A stretch of DNA of 64,000 nucleotides from Pseudomonas cichorii (GTDB lineage Bacteria; Pseudomonadota; Gammaproteobacteria; Pseudomonadales; Pseudomonadaceae): contig NZ_CP074349.1 of NCBI RefSeq assembly GCF_018343775.1, positions 3,648,001 to 3,712,000 of the forward strand. The letters are read 5' to 3'. The position numbers and the translations under genes were made by a program. The notes under the pieces are model-generated. The model saw only the letters and a program-made list of their open reading frames with translations. It did not search any database and was not told where the DNA came from. Shown here in pieces: positions 38,628 to 48,330 of the stretch (position 1 is the first letter of the stretch; each line of letters opens with the position of its first letter).

Positions 38628-38703
38628 TGGTGGAGCTAAGCGGGATCGAACCGCTGACCTCCTGCATGCCATGCAGGCGCTCTCCCAGCTGAGCTATAGC
38701 CCC
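38628..38703 (-). tRNA. tRNA-Ala (GGC)
   Basis: This 76-nt gene with encoded CCA has acceptor GGGGCTA pairing with TAGCTCC, including the G3-T70 identity pair of alanine tRNAs. The anticodon stem CCTGC/GCAGG holds the loop ATGGCAT, giving GGC. Confidence 0.96.
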
Positions 38704-38755
38704 GGATTTATCGCCTCGCGGCGGAGATCAACCTTGCGGAATCACTCTTTGAATA

Positions 38756-38831
38756 TGGCGTCCCCTAGGGGACTCGAACCCCTGTTACCGCCGTGAAAGG
38801 GCGGTGTCCTAGGCCACTAGACGAAGGGGAC
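38756..38831 (-). tRNA. tRNA-Glu (TTC), second copy
   Basis: This 76-nt gene with encoded CCA has the same sequence as the first Glu gene. The anticodon loop is CTTTCAC. Confidence 0.97.
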
Positions 38832-38916
38832 AAAACCTTCTTTCGTACATGACAGGCGCTGGTTCCTGTCATCGTACTGTTTCAAGGCAATGTAGCCGAC
38901 CTTGAAACGCTTTGTT

Positions 38917-38992
<76 letters not shown>

Positions 38993-39011
38993 ACATCAGT
39001 GGACGGGGCGC

Positions 39012-39040
39012 ATGTTAAGCGTGAGTCGCTAACCTGTCAA
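39012..39040 (-). promoter_or_regulatory. Promoter of the tRNA array
   Basis: On the minus strand a perfect TTGACA (39035-39040) and TAACAT (39012-39017) are 17 bases apart. They are followed by a GC-rich discriminator (GCGCCCCG), the pattern of stringently controlled stable-RNA promoters. It sits 20 bp before the first tRNA. Confidence 0.75.
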
Positions 39041-39171
39041 ATTTATTTTCAACATTTTTGAAAATTTTTCGTCGACATAACAAACACTTAACGCTTCGCC
39101 CCCGTAAAACCGAGGTCGAATCGATCACTGTGCACCCCTGCCCTGCGAGCACACAGTGATCCTTCACTGCA

Positions 39172-40653
39172 TCAGGCTATGGCACCCAGCAGCTTTTCCC
39201 ACTCTTTGTTTTCTTTCTTGGAAACTCCGCCGAGCAGATCGATAGCCTGCCGCAGGCGGAAACGGGTGAGGTCCGGCCCGAGGATTTCCATTGCATCGAG
39301 CACCGAAACCGAACTGGCCTGACCGGTAATGGCGGCGAACATCAGCGGCATGGCATCGCGCAGTTTCAGCTCCAGATGATCGACCACCGCCTGGATACAG
39401 GCAGTAATCGGGTCTTTCTCCCACTGACGCAGGGATTCGAGCTTCCACAAGATCAACTGCATCAACTGGCGGACCTGATCGCCCGACAGCTTCTTGTGCT
39501 CGAACAGCTTCGCATCCGGCGTCACGCCGCCCGCGAAGAAGAAGCTGGCCAATGGCGCGATCTGGCTGAAGGTTTCGACACGGCCCTGAACATGCGGCGC
39601 GATCTTCATCAAGTATTCGGGGTTCAGCGCCCAGTTCTGCACCCGGCTGGCAAACTCTTCGACCGGCAACTCGCGCAGCCACTGACCATTGAGCCAGGAC
39701 AGTTTCTCGATATCGAAGATCGGACCGCCCAGGGAGACGCGGGACAGGTCGAAGTTATCGACCATTTCCTGCAGGGAGAACTTCTCGCGCTCGTCCGGCA
39801 TCGACCAGCCCATGCGACCCAGGTAGTTGAGCATGGCCTCAGGCATGAAGCCCATGCGCTCGTAGAACGTCACCGACGTCGGGTTCTTGCGCTTGGACAG
39901 CTTGCTCTTGTCGGGGTTACGCAGCAGCGGCATGTAGCACAACTGCGGCTTGTCCCAGCCGAAATACTCGTAGAGCAGAATCAGTTTCGGCGCGGACGGC
40001 AGCCACTCTTCGCCACGCAGTACGTGGGTGATCCCCATCAGGTGGTCATCCACCACGTTGGCCAGAAAATAGGTCGGCAGACCGTCAGTCTTCATCAAGA
40101 CCTGCATGTCCATGCGATCCCACGGGATCTCCACTTCGCCACGCAGGATGTCCGGCACCACGCAAACGCCCTCGGTCGGCACTTTCATGCGGATGACGTG
40201 CGGCTCGCCGGCGTCCAGGCGACGCTGCACTTCTTCCTTCGAGAGCAGCAAGGCGCGGCCGTCATAGCGCGGCGTCTCGCCCTTGGCCATCTGCTCGGCG
40301 CGCATCTCGTCCAGCTCTTCGGCAGTGCAGAAGCACGGGAAGGCGTGGCCGAGATCGACCAGTTGCTGAGCGTACTTGCGATAGATGTCGCCTCGCTCGC
40401 TCTGACGATACGGGCCATGTGGGCCGCCCACATCCGGACCTTCGCTCCACTCAATGCCCAGCCAGCGCAATGCATCGAAAATCTGCTGCTCGGACTCGCG
40501 GGTCGAACGCAACTGATCGGTATCTTCGATACGCAGGATGAACTCACCACCGTGCTGCTTGGCAAAGCAGTAGTTGAAAAGCGCGATGTAGGCGGTGCCA
40601 ACGTGGGGATCGCCAGTGGGTGATGGCGCAATGCGAGTGCGAACGGTGGTCAT
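39172..40653 (-). CDS. gltX: Glutamyl-tRNA synthetase
   Basis: This 493-residue class I synthetase charges tRNA-Glu. The HIGH-type motif is [19 protein letters not shown] and the KMSKS-type motif is [13 protein letters not shown]. The C-terminal anticodon-binding helical domains end with [18 protein letters not shown]. It sits directly upstream of a tRNA array that includes two copies of its substrate tRNA, on the same strand, with 180 bp between. Confidence 0.97.
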   Translation of the reverse strand: MTTVRTRIAPSPTGDPHVGTAYIALFNYCFAKQHGGEFILRIEDTDQLRSTRESEQQIFDALRWLGIEWSEGPDVGGPHGPYRQSERGDIYRKYAQQLVDLGHAFPCFCTAEELDEMRAEQMAKGETPRYDGRALLLSKEEVQRRLDAGEPHVIRMKVPTEGVCVVPDILRGEVEIPWDRMDMQVLMKTDGLPTYFLANVVDDHLMGITHVLRGEEWLPSAPKLILLYEYFGWDKPQLCYMPLLRNPDKSKLSKRKNPTSVTFYERMGFMPEAMLNYLGRMGWSMPDEREKFSLQEMVDNFDLSRVSLGGPIFDIEKLSWLNGQWLRELPVEEFASRVQNWALNPEYLMKIAPHVQGRVETFSQIAPLASFFFAGGVTPDAKLFEHKKLSGDQVRQLMQLILWKLESLRQWEKDPITACIQAVVDHLELKLRDAMPLMFAAITGQASSVSVLDAMEILGPDLTRFRLRQAIDLLGGVSKKENKEWEKLLGAIA

Positions 40654-40719
40654 GAAAAATTCCGAAATAGATCGATCAAGCGCGGAATCTTAACAGGCCG
40701 AACCCTTTTGGCTCCATGC

Positions 40720-40772
40720 TTCGCGAATGAATTCGCTCCTTCAACCCGTGCAGGAGCGAATTCATTCGCGAA
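40720..40772. repeat. REP-type palindrome between gltX and uvrB
   Basis: TTCGCGAATGAATTCGCTCC and GGAGCGAATTCATTCGCGAA form a perfect inverted repeat around a short loop. It is the most complete of the three copies in the window. Confidence 0.85.
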
Positions 40773-40784
40773 AAAATCGATGAA

Positions 40785-42800
40785 TCAAACCGCCAGTAAC
40801 CGCTCACGCAATTTGGCGATCTCGTCGCGCATCTGCGCCGCGGCCTCGAACTCCAGATCGCGGGCCAACTGGTACATTTTCTCTTCCAGTTGACGAATGC
40901 GCTTGGTGATTTCGCTGGGTGAGCGCAGTTCGTTCTCGTAGCGTGCGTTTTCTTCGGCGGCCTTGGCCATGCCTTTGCGCTTCTTGCTGCGCGAGCCAGG
41001 GACCGTCGCGCCTTCCATGATGTCCGCCACGTCCTTGATGACGCCCTTTGGCGTGATGCCATTGGCCAGGTTATGGGCGATCTGTTTCTCACGACGCCGC
41101 TCGGTCTCGCCAATGGCCCGCTCCATGGAACCGGTCATGCGATCGGCATAGAGAATCGCGCGGCCATTGAGGTTACGAGCAGCCCGACCGATGGTCTGGA
41201 TCAGGGAGCGTTCGGAACGCAGGAAACCTTCCTTGTCGGCATCGAGAATCGCCACCAGCGACACTTCCGGCATGTCCAGGCCTTCGCGCAGCAGGTTGAT
41301 CCCCACCAGCACGTCGAACGCCCCGAGGCGCAGGTCGCGGATGATCTCGACCCGCTCAACGGTATCGATGTCCGAGTGCAGATAACGGACCCGCACGCCA
41401 TGGTCGCCCAGATAATCGGTCAGATCCTCGGCCATGCGCTTGGTCAAAGTCGTGACCAGCACCCGCTCTTCCAGCGCCACACGCTTGTTGATTTCCGAAA
41501 GCAGATCATCGACCTGAGTCAGCGCAGGACGAATCTCGACCTGCGGGTCCACCAGCCCTGTCGGGCGCACCACCTGTTCGATGATTCGCCCGGCATGTTC
41601 GGCCTCGTAATTTCCAGGTGTGGCCGAAACAAAGATGGTCTGCGGGCTGACCGCCTCCCACTCGTCGAAACGCATGGGCCGGTTATCCAGCGCCGAGGGC
41701 AGCCGGAAGCCATATTCCACCAGGGTTTCCTTGCGCGATCGGTCGCCTTTGTACATCGCACCGACCTGCGGCACGCTGACGTGGGATTCGTCGATCACCA
41801 GCAAGGCGTCAGGCGGCAGATAGTCGTAAAGCGTGGGCGGTGGCGCTCCCGACGGGCGGCCCGAGAGATAGCGGGAGTAGTTTTCGATGCCGTTGCAGTA
41901 ACCCAGCTCCAGAATCATTTCCAGATCGAAACGGGTTCGTTGCTCCAGACGCTGGGCTTCCACCAGCTTATTGTTGTTGCGCAGGTATTCCAGACGCTCC
42001 TGAAGCTCGACCTTGATGCCTTCCATCGCTTCGAGCAGCGTTTCGCGGGGAGTCACATAGTGGCTCTTGGGGTAGAAGGTAAAACGTGGCAGCTTGCGGA
42101 TCACCTCACCCGTCAGCGGATCGAACGCCGACAGGCTTTCCACCTCGTCGTCGAACAGTTCGACGCGGATCGCTTCCAGATCGGACTCGGCCGGGTAGAT
42201 ATCAATGACATCGCCTCGCACCCGGAAGGTCGCACGGGCAAAATCCATGTCGTTGCGGGTGTACTGCAGATCCGCCAGACGGCGCAGCAAGGCCCGCTGG
42301 TCGAGTTTGTCGCCACGGTCGATATGCAAGACCATGCGCAGATAGGTTTCCGGACTGCCCAGACCATAGATGCAGGACACCGTGGTGACGATAATGGCGT
42401 CCTTGCGCTCCAGCAGGGCCTTGGTCGCTGACAGGCGCATCTGCTCGATATGGTCGTTGATCGAAGCATCCTTCTCGATGAAGGTGTCCGACGACGGCAC
42501 ATAGGCTTCGGGCTGGTAGTAATCGTAATAAGAGACGAAATATTCCACCGCGTTGTTGGGGAAGAACGTCTTGAACTCGCCATACAACTGGGCTGCCAGG
42601 GTCTTGTTCGGCGCCAGCACCAGCGTCGGGCGCTGCACCTGGGCGATGACGTTGGCAATGCTGAAGGTCTTGCCCGAGCCGGTCACACCCAGCAGGGTCT
42701 GATGCGCCAGCCCGGCCTCGATCCCTTCCACCATCAGGAGAATGGCCTCGGGCTGATCGCCGGCTGGCTCAAAACGGGTGACGAGCTGAAACTCGGACAT
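40785..42800 (-). CDS. uvrB: Excinuclease ABC subunit B
   Basis: This 671-residue damage-recognition helicase subunit of nucleotide excision repair has Walker [14 protein letters not shown] and the DNA-probing beta-hairpin around [20 protein letters not shown]. It also has the DEAD-type [13 protein letters not shown], the helicase motif [19 protein letters not shown], and a C-terminal UVR coiled coil ([20 protein letters not shown]) that binds UvrC. Length and motif order are standard. No SOS (LexA) box was recognised upstream. Confidence 0.97.
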   Translation of the reverse strand: MSEFQLVTRFEPAGDQPEAILLMVEGIEAGLAHQTLLGVTGSGKTFSIANVIAQVQRPTLVLAPNKTLAAQLYGEFKTFFPNNAVEYFVSYYDYYQPEAYVPSSDTFIEKDASINDHIEQMRLSATKALLERKDAIIVTTVSCIYGLGSPETYLRMVLHIDRGDKLDQRALLRRLADLQYTRNDMDFARATFRVRGDVIDIYPAESDLEAIRVELFDDEVESLSAFDPLTGEVIRKLPRFTFYPKSHYVTPRETLLEAMEGIKVELQERLEYLRNNNKLVEAQRLEQRTRFDLEMILELGYCNGIENYSRYLSGRPSGAPPPTLYDYLPPDALLVIDESHVSVPQVGAMYKGDRSRKETLVEYGFRLPSALDNRPMRFDEWEAVSPQTIFVSATPGNYEAEHAGRIIEQVVRPTGLVDPQVEIRPALTQVDDLLSEINKRVALEERVLVTTLTKRMAEDLTDYLGDHGVRVRYLHSDIDTVERVEIIRDLRLGAFDVLVGINLLREGLDMPEVSLVAILDADKEGFLRSERSLIQTIGRAARNLNGRAILYADRMTGSMERAIGETERRREKQIAHNLANGITPKGVIKDVADIMEGATVPGSRSKKRKGMAKAAEENARYENELRSPSEITKRIRQLEEKMYQLARDLEFEAAAQMRDEIAKLRERLLAV

Positions 42801-43156
42801 GACCTACCTCTTGATTCGTTTACGCCAAGGGTTCGTCTGCGCAGGCCATACCCGCAAAAACGAAATCACCGCCAACGCCCGATCCCGCCGGGAAAGACGT
42901 GCAGTGTTTGAAGTGATGCACTGTAGATGGAGCCATATACTCGTCTTTCAAGTCATGGATTGCATCACCGATTGCCGGTCGGTCAGACGAACGTTGTCCC
43001 CGGAGCCGGAAAAACCTTGAAAAAACCTGTCACGCCCTGTCGCTCCCCAGCTTGATGCTCTTTATACTGACTCCCCGTTTGTGCACCGCTCTGGCGCATT
43101 GTGTTGGAGCCTGCACTGCACTCCCCTTCACTCTTCATTCAGAGCTGCCGCAAACA
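42801..43156. other. Divergent region between uvrB and the aminotransferase gene
   Basis: This 356-bp region has no convincing gene. It contains TATACT-like elements at about 42937 and 43065 that could be -10 boxes for the aminotransferase gene, without good -35 partners. I saw no LexA palindrome and no REP element. Confidence 0.4.
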
Positions 43157-44353
43157 ATGAGCCTGTTCTCCGCTGTCGAAATGGCGCCCCGCGATCCGAT
43201 CCTGGGTATCAACGAAGCATTCAACGCCGACACCCGCACCAACAAGGTCAACCTTGGGGTGGGTGTCTACTGTGACGAAGACGGGCGCATTCCATTGCTG
43301 CGCGCAGTGGCCGAAGCCGAGAAGATTCGCGTGGCGCAACACGCACCTCGCGGCTACCTGCCAATCGACGGCATCTCGGCCTACGACCTGGCCGTGCAGA
43401 AACTGCTGCTGGGTGCCGACTCGCCGCTGATCGCCTCGGGCCGCGTGCTGACCACCCAGTCCGTCGGTGGTACTGGCGCTCTGAAAATCGGTGCAGACTT
43501 CCTCAAGCGCCTGCTGCCAAATGCCGTGGTTGCCATCAGCGACCCAAGCTGGGAAAACCACCGCGCCCTGTTTGAAGCAGCGGGCTTCCCGGTTCAGGAC
43601 TATCGCTACTACGATGCCCCGACTCACGACGTGAACCGTGCCGGCATGCTGGAAGACCTGCAGAACCTGCCAAACGGCTCCATCGTTGTGCTGCACGCCT
43701 GCTGCCACAACCCGACCGGCGTCGACCTGACCCTGGAAGACTGGAAAAAGGTTCTGGAAGTGGTCAAGGCCAAAGGTCATGTCCCCTTCCTGGACATGGC
43801 TTACCAGGGCTTCGGTCAAGGCATCGACGAAGACGCACTGGCAGTACGCCTGTTCGCCGATTCGGGCCTGACTTTCTTTGCCTCCAGCTCGTTCTCCAAG
43901 TCCCTGTCTCTATATGGCGAGCGTGTCGGCGCCCTGTCGATCATCACCGAGTCCAGGGAAGAAACAGCCCGCGTCCTGTCCCAGGTCAAGCGCGTGATCC
44001 GCACCAACTACTCCAACCCGCCGACCCACGGTGCAATCATCTCTGCTGCGGTCCTCAACGACCCGGCACTGCGCGCCATGTGGGAAGAAGAACTGGGCGA
44101 AATGCGCGTGCGCATCCACGGCATGCGCAAAGCCATGGTAGAGCGTCTGGCCAACAACCCGGCCGGCCAGGACTTCAGCTTTGTCGGCCGTCAGTGCGGC
44201 ATGTTCTCCTACTCGGGCCTGACCGCCGAACAGGCTCAACGCCTGCGCAACGAGTTCGGTATCTACGCGCTGGATACCGGCCGTATCTGCGTTGCGGCAC
44301 TGAACCAGAAGAACATCGACGCGGTCTGTGACGCGATCAAGCAAGTGCTGTAA
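43157..44353 (+). CDS. Aromatic/aspartate-type amino acid aminotransferase
   Basis: This 398-residue PLP enzyme of aminotransferase subgroup I alpha starts MSLFSAVEMAPRDPILGINE. Landmarks are NKVNLGVGVYCDEDGRIPLL, HACCHNPTGVDLTLEDW, FLDMAYQGFGQG (cofactor Asp and Tyr), and the Schiff-base lysine in ASSSFSKSLSLYGERVG. FSYSGLTAEQAQRLRNEFGI and GRICVAALN (substrate-binding Arg) follow. This family transaminates aromatic amino acids and aspartate with 2-oxoglutarate, and is named tyrB, phhC or aspC in different species. The exact substrate is not decided by sequence. It has its own terminator. Confidence 0.92.
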   Translation: MSLFSAVEMAPRDPILGINEAFNADTRTNKVNLGVGVYCDEDGRIPLLRAVAEAEKIRVAQHAPRGYLPIDGISAYDLAVQKLLLGADSPLIASGRVLTTQSVGGTGALKIGADFLKRLLPNAVVAISDPSWENHRALFEAAGFPVQDYRYYDAPTHDVNRAGMLEDLQNLPNGSIVVLHACCHNPTGVDLTLEDWKKVLEVVKAKGHVPFLDMAYQGFGQGIDEDALAVRLFADSGLTFFASSSFSKSLSLYGERVGALSIITESREETARVLSQVKRVIRTNYSNPPTHGAIISAAVLNDPALRAMWEEELGEMRVRIHGMRKAMVERLANNPAGQDFSFVGRQCGMFSYSGLTAEQAQRLRNEFGIYALDTGRICVAALNQKNIDAVCDAIKQVL

Positions 44354-44373
44354 ATCTGCACTGCAACATGAAA

Positions 44374-44407
44374 GGGAAGCCGGGCGAGAGTCCGGCTTCC
44401 CTTTTTT
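44374..44407 (+). terminator. Intrinsic terminator of the aminotransferase gene
   Basis: GGGAAGCCGG (44374-44383) and CCGGCTTCCC (44392-44401) form a 10-bp stem followed by six T. Confidence 0.9.
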
Positions 44408-44541
44408 GTACCTGCAAAAACACCTCAAGTTATTTCCGGCAGGGCCGCTAATCTATCCGTGGTTTTCTGGATGAAAGCCCACATGGACACACAGGCGATA
44501 TCGCCTGCATCAGAATGCATTCAGGACAATACGGAGATTAC

Positions 44542-44958
44542 ATGAAGTTCAAATCTTTCAAACTCCCCTTCACTGCAGCAGCCCTGGCACTGTCGCTGAG
44601 CCCACTGGCATCGATGGCCGCCGTCATTGAAGTCACCATGCAGAACAACACGCCAAAGACCTTGACGCTTGTTTCTTCGACCAGCGGCTTTCCTTCCCGG
44701 CTGGCACCTTTCCAAACCGTCACCTTCATCGCGCCATCAGGCTTCAGCAGCAGCGATGTGCAGGCTGACTATTCGAGCGGCCAATCCACTGGCGGCTGCC
44801 GATTCCAGGCCGGCCACAAGGAATACTCAACTGGCCCGCAATACACCAGCAGCGCCAAGGGTTATGGAGAACTCTCGGATGGTGCCTGCTATGAATACGT
44901 TTCCAAGAAATGGTCGGCACCTTACAACTACAAAATCCATTTCATGATGTCGCAGTAA
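44542..44958 (+). CDS. Small secreted protein of unknown function
   Basis: This 138-residue protein has a clear signal peptide (MKFKSFKLPFTAAALALSLS, ending PLASMAA before VIEV). The mature part of about 110 residues is rich in Ser, Thr, Gly and aromatic residues, with beta-strand character (VIEVTMQNNTPKTLTLVSST, PFQTVTFIAPSGF). It contains two cysteines (GGCRFQ and GACYEY) that could form one disulfide. The ATG at 44542 follows GGAGAT. It has its own terminator and is separated from the pyoverdine genes by that terminator. I do not recognise the family; the fold might be a small beta-sandwich. Confidence 0.75.
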   Translation: MKFKSFKLPFTAAALALSLSPLASMAAVIEVTMQNNTPKTLTLVSSTSGFPSRLAPFQTVTFIAPSGFSSSDVQADYSSGQSTGGCRFQAGHKEYSTGPQYTSSAKGYGELSDGACYEYVSKKWSAPYNYKIHFMMSQ

Positions 44959-44985
44959 CAGTCGCGTAAACCGCTGACGACAAGA

Positions 44986-45018
44986 GGGAAGCCAGACACA
45001 GTCTGACTTCCCGTTTTC
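44986..45018 (+). terminator. Terminator of the small secreted protein gene
   Basis: GGGAAGCCAGAC (44986-44997) and GTCTGACTTCCC (45001-45012) pair with one mismatch around a 3-base loop, followed by GTTTTC. Confidence 0.75.
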
Positions 45019-45088
45019 ATGCATATGGGCCTCACAACCGGTTCCAGACCAACCTGATCCCCGCCTTTGAGGCGTTCTTATACGCCGC

Positions 45089-45112
45089 TAAATTCCTGCC
45101 TCCGTTCCTCGT
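45089..45112 (+). promoter_or_regulatory. PvdS (iron-starvation sigma) promoter of pvdRT-opmQ
   Basis: TAAAT (45089-45093), exactly 16 bases, then CGT (45110-45112). This is the known TAAAT-N16-CGT iron-starvation box of pyoverdine genes, 64 bp before the pvdR ATG. Confidence 0.85.
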
Positions 45113-45176
45113 TTAATGGACAGTTCCCGTGGCCGTCGCCTGCCGACGGGCTGAATTCTCCAAGCAGGAACCCTGC

Positions 45177-46349
45177 ATGAAACGCTCTCGACACCCTGGA
45201 CGCGCCGTCCTTCTGGCGCTGTGCATGTTTCCGGTCATCGCCGTGTGCGCCTGGCAAATCATGCCTTCGGGCAACAACGATGCTGCCACCGCGCTCGTCA
45301 CCCGCAGCGACATTCAAAGCAGCGTGACGGCGCTGGGCACTCTGCAACCGCGCAGTTATGTCGATGTGGGTTCTCAGGCCACCGGCCAGATCATGAAGAT
45401 CCACGCGCAGGTCGGGGATCAGGTCAAGGAAGGCCAGTTGCTGGTGGAGATCGATCCGTCCACGCAAAAGGCCCGGCTCGATGCGGCCCGCTATGCCATT
45501 GAAAACCTCAAGGCCCAGCTTCAGGAACAGCGTGCCTTGCACGAGTTGGCCCAGCAGAAACAGCAGCGTCAGCGAAGCCTGGCGGCCGGTGGTGCCACCC
45601 GCGCCGAGGATGTGCAGGCCGCCGAATCCGAGTTTCGCGCTACTCAGGCACGGGTCGACATGTTCAAGGCGCAGATTCTCCAGGCCCAGGCCAGCCTGCG
45701 CAGTGACGAAGCCGCGCTGGGCTACACCCGCATTTACGCGCCGATGTCTGGCACCGTGGTCGCGCTGGATGCGCGGGAAGGCCAGACCCTCAATGCCCAG
45801 CAGCAGACGCCGCTGATCCTGCGCATCGCCCGGCTCTCGCCCATGACCGTCTGGGCCGAGGTGTCCGAAGCCGATATCGGCCATGTCAAACCCGGCATGA
45901 ACGCCTACTTCACCACCTTGAGCGGCGGCACCCGGCGCTGGAGCAGTACGGTCCGGCAGATTCTCCCGGTGCCGCCCAAACCCCTGGAGCAAGCCAATCA
46001 GGGTGGCGGCAGCCCGAGTAGTTCGGGCAAGAACGGCAACGGTCGCGTGGTGCTCTATACCGTGCTGCTGGATGTCGACAACGCCGATCAGGCGCTGATG
46101 GCGGAAATGACCGCGCAGATATTCTTTGTCGCCAACAGCGCCCAGAACACCCTGACCGCTCCCCTTGCCGCCCTCAAAAGCGGGCCACAGGCCGACCTGC
46201 AAACCGCACGGGTCCTCACCGCCAGCGGCGACATACAGAACCGCGAAGTCCGTACCGGCATCAGCGACCGTTTGCGGGTGCAGATTCTCGAAGGGCTGAA
46301 TGAAGGTGATCGGCTGTTGATCGGCCCGCCCCTCGGCAGCGGAGGCTGA
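45177..46349 (+). CDS. pvdR: Pyoverdine efflux periplasmic adaptor
   Basis: This 390-residue MacA-type membrane fusion protein has an N-terminal anchor (GRAVLLALCMFPVIAVCAW) and a lipoyl/barrel-sandwich domain with YVDVGSQATGQIMKIHAQVG. A long helical hairpin (about 100-190, ARLDAARYAIENLKAQLQEQ) and the beta-barrel (GYTRIYAPMSGTVVALDARE) follow. It links PvdT to OpmQ. The three together send newly made and recycled pyoverdine from periplasm to outside. The start is the ATG after CAGGAA; pvdT begins directly after the stop. Confidence 0.93.
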   Translation: MKRSRHPGRAVLLALCMFPVIAVCAWQIMPSGNNDAATALVTRSDIQSSVTALGTLQPRSYVDVGSQATGQIMKIHAQVGDQVKEGQLLVEIDPSTQKARLDAARYAIENLKAQLQEQRALHELAQQKQQRQRSLAAGGATRAEDVQAAESEFRATQARVDMFKAQILQAQASLRSDEAALGYTRIYAPMSGTVVALDAREGQTLNAQQQTPLILRIARLSPMTVWAEVSEADIGHVKPGMNAYFTTLSGGTRRWSSTVRQILPVPPKPLEQANQGGGSPSSSGKNGNGRVVLYTVLLDVDNADQALMAEMTAQIFFVANSAQNTLTAPLAALKSGPQADLQTARVLTASGDIQNREVRTGISDRLRVQILEGLNEGDRLLIGPPLGSGG

Positions 46350-48323
46350 ATGCAGACGCCACTGATCGACCTGCGGGATATCCGCAAATCCTACGGGGGT
46401 GGCGACAGCCCGCGGGTCAACGTGCTGCGGGGAATCGATCTGTCGATCCATGCCGGCGAGTTTGTGGCCATTGTCGGTGCCTCCGGCTCGGGCAAGTCGA
46501 CCCTGATGAATATCCTCGGCTGCCTCGACCGTCCAAGCGCCGGGCAGTACCTGTTCGCCGGAGAAGATGTGGCCGGGCTGGACAGCGACGAACTGGCCTG
46601 GCTGCGGCGTGAAGCCTTTGGCTTCGTGTTTCAGGGCTATCACCTGATTGCGTCGGGCTCGGCCCAGGAAAACGTCGAGATGCCGGCCATCTACGCCGGA
46701 ACACCCGCCGCGGAACGCCATGCCCGCGCCGCCGCCCTGCTCGACCGACTGGGGCTGGCCTCGCGCACCGGAAACCGTCCGCACCAACTCTCCGGCGGCC
46801 AGCAGCAACGGGTTTCCATTGCCCGCGCATTGATGAATGGCGGGCATATCATCCTCGCCGACGAACCTACCGGCGCACTGGACAGCCACAGCGGCGCAGA
46901 GGTCATGACCCTGCTGGACGAACTCGCCAGTCAGGGGCATGTGGTGATTCTGATCACCCACGACCGGGAAGTCGCTGCACGCGCCCGGCGCGTCATTGAA
47001 GTCAGTGACGGCCTGATTGTCAGCGACACGGCATCCGGCAACCCGCAAGTACAAGCCCCGACCAATCCGGCCGCCTTGCAAGCCGTTGACCTGCGCCAGC
47101 GCCTGAGTGAAGGCAGTACCCGCAATGGTGCCTGGAAAGGTGAATTACTCGATGCCATTCAAGCTGCCTGGCGGGTGATGTGGATCAACCGGTTCCGTAC
47201 CGCACTGACCTTGCTGGGCATCGTGATCGGCGTTGCCTCGGTGGTGGTCATGCTAGCCGTGGGCGAAGGCAGCAAGCGTCAAGTCATGGCGCAGATGTCG
47301 TCCTTTGGCTCCAACATCATTTACCTCAACGGCAAATCCCCCAGCCCGCGCACTCCCAAAGGCATCATTACCCTGGAAGAAGTCGCCGCACTGGGCGAAC
47401 TGCCCGAAGTGAAAATGATCATGCCGGTCAATGGCGGACAGGCAGGCGTGCGCTTTGGCAACCTTGATCACTCCAGCTACGTGGGCGGTAACGACACGCA
47501 CTTCCCGGCCATCTTCAACTGGCCGGTGGTCGAGGGCAGTTACTTCACCGAAGCCGACGAAAGAAACGCCGCAGCCGTGGCAGTGATCGGCCATAAGGTC
47601 CGGCAAAAGCTGTTCAAGGATAGGGCGAGCCCCATCGGCCAGTACATCCTGATCGAGAACGTGCCCTTCCAGGTGGTCGGCGTCCTTCAGGAAAAAGGCG
47701 CCAGTTCCGGCGACCTGGACAGCGACAACCGCATTGCCATTCCCTACTCCTCAGCCAGCATCCGGCTGTTCGGCACCCAGAACCCGGAATACATCGCCAT
47801 CGCCACCAAGGATGCCGGCAAGGTCAAGGAAGCCGAACGTTCGATCAATGACCTGATGCAGCGCCTGCACAACGGCAAGAACGATTACGAACTGACCAAC
47901 AACGCCGCGATGATCCAGGCCGAAGCCCGGACCCAGAACACTCTGTCGCTGATGCTCGGCTCGATTGCCGCCATCTCGCTGCTGGTGGGTGGTATCGGCG
48001 TAATGAACATCATGCTGATGACCGTACGGGAACGCACTCGGGAAATCGGCATCCGCATGGCCACCGGCGCGCGCCAGGGCGACATTCTGCGCCAGTTCCT
48101 CACCGAAGCCGTGATGCTCTCGGTGGTCGGCGGGCTGGCGGGCATCGTACTGGCCCTCGGCATGGGCGCAGCGCTGCTGCTCGGCAAGATCGCCGTGGCG
48201 TTTTCGCTGTTCGCCGTTGTCGGCGCCTTTGCCTGTGCATTGGTGACCGGCGTGATCTTCGGTTTTATGCCTGCCCGCAAAGCTGCCCGGCTCGATCCGG
48301 TTGCAGCCCTCACCAGCGAATGA
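46350..48323 (+). CDS. pvdT: Pyoverdine efflux ABC transporter (MacB type)
   Basis: In this 657-residue protein, residues 1-235 form an ATPase with Walker [16 protein letters not shown], the signature [15 protein letters not shown] and Walker [12 protein letters not shown] MacB-type membrane part with four transmembrane segments follows, a large periplasmic domain lying between the first (about residues 285-310, [17 protein letters not shown]) and the last three. It uses ATP in a mechanotransmission manner to drive PvdR-OpmQ. No gap to pvdR and 7 bp to opmQ show one operon. Confidence 0.94.
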   Translation: MQTPLIDLRDIRKSYGGGDSPRVNVLRGIDLSIHAGEFVAIVGASGSGKSTLMNILGCLDRPSAGQYLFAGEDVAGLDSDELAWLRREAFGFVFQGYHLIASGSAQENVEMPAIYAGTPAAERHARAAALLDRLGLASRTGNRPHQLSGGQQQRVSIARALMNGGHIILADEPTGALDSHSGAEVMTLLDELASQGHVVILITHDREVAARARRVIEVSDGLIVSDTASGNPQVQAPTNPAALQAVDLRQRLSEGSTRNGAWKGELLDAIQAAWRVMWINRFRTALTLLGIVIGVASVVVMLAVGEGSKRQVMAQMSSFGSNIIYLNGKSPSPRTPKGIITLEEVAALGELPEVKMIMPVNGGQAGVRFGNLDHSSYVGGNDTHFPAIFNWPVVEGSYFTEADERNAAAVAVIGHKVRQKLFKDRASPIGQYILIENVPFQVVGVLQEKGASSGDLDSDNRIAIPYSSASIRLFGTQNPEYIAIATKDAGKVKEAERSINDLMQRLHNGKNDYELTNNAAMIQAEARTQNTLSLMLGSIAAISLLVGGIGVMNIMLMTVRERTREIGIRMATGARQGDILRQFLTEAVMLSVVGGLAGIVLALGMGAALLLGKIAVAFSLFAVVGAFACALVTGVIFGFMPARKAARLDPVAALTSE

Positions 48324-48330
48324 TCGATCG

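Noticed and set aside
42900..42950. Possible LexA box upstream of uvrB (CTGT near 42922)
   Set aside because: The partner ACAG at the required spacing is missing, so SOS control cannot be claimed from sequence.
45078..47081. Long minus-strand frame opposite pvdR/pvdT
   Set aside because: It is antisense to well-defined exporter genes, with no recognisable protein motif and no promoter or ribosome site of its own.
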